64,000 nt of DNA from assembly GCA_015179025.1 (NCBI GenBank), contig WHUX01000163.1, forward strand, positions 57,563-121,562. Direction: 5' to 3'. Source of the DNA: Terfezia claveryi (lineage: Eukaryota > Ascomycota > Pezizomycetes > Pezizales > Pezizaceae). The position numbers and the translations under genes were made by a program. Shown here piece by piece: positions 62,190 to 64,000 of this stretch. Positions within the stretch are counted from its first letter, which is position 1. Each line of letters opens with the position of its first letter. The notes under the pieces were generated by a model. That model worked only from the letters and a program-made list of their open reading frames with translations, did not search any database and was not told where the DNA came from.

Positions 62190-62890
62190 CTAATTCACCA
62201 GTGATGACGCTAGCTTTCCGTCCATTCTACCTTCTTTCAGCACCCAGCGAATGCCAATGAATTGAGCTCCCTTGTTGTCTTCCTTGATCCAACGGCGCAT
62301 CAGACCGCGTTTCTTCGTTGGGCCGCATGTAATACTACGGCCCGTACACGTGCTGATGGCGGATTTTGGGGCAAGTGCTGGCGACTTGTACTGGTGGTTC
62401 CGGGGTAGTGCCGCCGCCGCCGGCTCCTTGCCTTTGCCCTTTCCCCTTAAGTTCGCATGGGCTGTCATCCGGGTTGATTGGGTGCTGGGGAGTCGGGGTC
62501 GGTCTTGGTGGAGACACCGTTCGTTGTCGTCAACTTGCCGGTTTCGTCGTCTTGTGCGCTGGCGGCATTTGTGTACCTTGTGCGGTCAGAAATGTGTTCG
62601 GATGTGGGGCTTGTGTGGTGGTGTGCTTCTGGAGGTCTCCATGTCATCCTCAACCTGTCGTTCTCCTGCTCTGGTCGTCACCATTCTTCCTCCACTTCTT
62701 TCAATTTATCCTGCAACTTAATCACCTCATCCCTCAGCCTGTCACTCTCTCTCTCTACTCGTCCCCATTCTTCCTCCGGCTCTGCTAATTTGTCTAGCAA
62801 CTTAACCGCCTCATTCCTCAGCCGGTCATTCTCCCTCTCTACTCGCCCCCATTCTTCCTCCGCTTCTGTCAGTTGGTGCTTTAGCCTATC
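62190..62890 (-). pseudogene. LINE ORF1 with coiled-coil repeats and conserved block
   Basis: Minus strand. From 62890 to 62640 three 33-residue units read TEAEEEWGRVERENDRLRNE-type sequence (EEEWGRVERESDRLRDEVIK), a clear heptad pattern for a coiled coil; a TGA interrupts the third unit. Next is a Pro-rich segment, ELKGKGQRQGAGGGG and ANLRGKGKGKEPAAAALP, then across frameshifts the block GPTKKRGLMRRWIKEDNKGA and FIGIRWVLKEGRMDGKLASS (62190-62330). Coiled coils in LINE ORF1 proteins generally drive trimer formation, so this supports the ORF1 assignment. Confidence 0.65.
62640..62890 (-). repeat. 99-bp coding tandem repeat (coiled coil)
   Basis: Three units, each beginning (plus strand) CAGCCTGTCACTCTC / CAGCCGGTCATTCTCCCTCT and ending CTTCCTCCGCTTCTG. 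A diverged set is at 59170-59350. Confidence 0.8.
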
Positions 62891-63396
62891 AACCTCGCGC
62901 GTTGAGTGTAGGACGGGTGGCGGTGGGATGGTAGTGTTCGACGTAGACCATATGGAAGACTTTCGAGTCCTTCCGCCGTTGGTTGGGCTGTTGCCTAAAG
63001 GACAGAGCCCCTAGAGGCTTGGGCAGCCTGTATCGGTGCTGAGACGTCCAGATGTGTTTGCTCTATGTCGGTGTCTCGGACGGATTGTGGTTCAGCCTAC
63101 CGGGGCTTCCGTGGCTTGGGCTGCTTGTATCTGTGCTAAGGGGTCCGATGGACTTGCGTTTGCGCTGTGTCGCTGTCACCATTTGGGAACGGTGGCTGTG
63201 GGTGTCTGGTGACTGTCAGCCGGGTCTTTCGTTGGGGGTTTCGTCGATCCATCTTCCTCAGATTGTCTTTTCTCTTCCCCTTGCCTGGTATGTCGTCGGT
63301 GTGTTTGATTGGCAGTTGCGGCTCCGCGTGTTGGCCAATCTGCGCAGTGGTCTGGGAGTTATACGGCTCTGAGCACTTGTGGTGGATCGTATGCGG

Positions 63397-63775
63397 TTTT
63401 TTTTTTTTTTTACAAAATACTTGTTACTCCTATGCGGCCGCATTAAGGGAGCACTGGAACTCCGAGTGAATTCAAGGGCAGGGCAGGGTAGTCTGCCGAG
63501 CCAACGATTAGATACAAAAAGGGGGAGAAGGGTCGGACATGGGTCTGATGACCCAAAGGGCCTGACTGGAAACAGCCGCCAAAGACATCAAAAGTAAGAT
63601 GGAATGGCTATAATTGAACTTGTGATATGGGGAAATCGTGACAATGAACTGACTGAAAAAACTCGTAAGAAGCTCTAAGTGAATATTAAGTGAGCTTGTA
63701 TAATATAAAGGGTCTCGAATGACTAGTCCCCATCTTCCTCCACTCCGGCTTATCCAAAATTTGCCTTCATACATC
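63397..63775 (-). mobile_element. LINE-1 3' end, strongly truncated
   Basis: T-run 63398-63412, tail-1 at 63420-63510, LINE-1 3' untranslated region (CTGATGACCCAAAGGGCCTG, AACTCGTAAGAAGCTC), and about 60 bp of the degenerate ORF2 end (CTCCACTCCGGCTTATCC). It sits at the 5' edge of E4. Confidence 0.7.
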
Positions 63776-64000
63776 ATTCCAGTCATACAAAATACAAATG
63801 TGCAGAAAAATGATAATTTTTGCACGGTATGTATTTGCTTTTTACTTCCCTCTTACGCTCTGCCTCGGCCGTTCGAATTCTAACTCGCCTTTTTCTTCTC
63901 TACCTTCAACAAGGCCTATTGATGTGTGGTAATACACCACCATACGCAATCGTTGCCCTAATGAGCCTATCTAGCTCCTCATCGCCGCGGATTGCAAGTT
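63776..64000. other. No recognisable feature
   Basis: No motif or repeat identified. Confidence 0.4.

Larger units (their letters stand above)
61362..63396 (-). mobile_element. ORF1-only LINE derivative E4
   Basis: Tail-1 at 61380-61480 (GCCCCGTTAGGGGAACC), a LINE-2-type 3' untranslated region (GCTGTCATTAACCGGCTATC at 61545), then ORF1 from about 62190 to 63390. ORF2 is absent. A T-run at 61795-61810 suggests a small nested insertion. With E1-E3 it defines a repeated non-autonomous design. Confidence 0.65.

Overview
The window looks like a transposon graveyard from a filamentous ascomycete (Pezizomycotina-type) nuclear genome. The evidence is Tad-like LINEs with RNase H, short spliceosomal introns (GTATGT...TAG, 54 nt), pogo and Harbinger DNA transposons, and many TGG->TAG and CAG/CAA->TAG/TAA stop codons of the kind left by repeat-induced point mutation (RIP). 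The species cannot be named from the sequence. I found no host gene I can defend; nearly every long reading frame is an element remnant or a translated tandem repeat.

Layout. 0-9.8 kb: minus-strand LINE fragments (LINE-1 copies A and C), LINE ORF1-only derivatives, short plus-strand LINE tails, and a pogo element (438-2719) nested in LINE copy A. 9.8-16.4 kb: an internally deleted Ginger-like DNA transposon (9786-12643) holding a chimeric LINE (10863-12459), next to the longest LINE copy (12657-16078). 16.4-22 kb: two copies of an unclassified repeat X, each split by a LINE insertion, plus a LINE-2 fragment. 22-28.5 kb: a degenerate ~300-bp tandem repeat, a second pogo element (24601-26877) and a polyadenylated tail-2 element. 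28.5-36.9 kb: a three-level nest, LINE-2 containing a chimeric LINE-1 (28908-36480) containing a full-length 3.6-kb Ginger-like element with a retroviral-type integrase gene (31891-35467). 37-46.5 kb: Harbinger and Ginger remnants, large 23- and 24-bp minisatellites (one fused in frame to a copia integrase fragment), and LTRs. 46.5-53.5 kb: a MITE, a third pogo-type transposase, tail elements and hairpin-rich tandem repeats. 53.5-64 kb: several minus-strand LINE ORF1 copies fused directly to the LINE 3' tail.

The elements are linked. LINE-1, LINE-2 and ORF1-only elements share one hairpin-bearing 3' tail (tail-1), presumably the signal recognised by the LINE reverse transcriptase. A second tail (tail-2) ends another set. 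Target-site duplications could be matched for many insertions, so the order of nesting can be read. The most interesting signals are: (1) a structured ~0.5-1.4 kb sequence carried by three LINE-1 copies, inserted in one of them directly upstream of the YVDD motif and joined in the others to different downstream LINE points; it shows compensatory base changes in GAAA-loop hairpins; (2) the Ginger-like elements, whose two subfamilies differ consistently at every copy of a terminal GGCC/GGAC motif; (3) consistent RIP-type destruction of the transposases.
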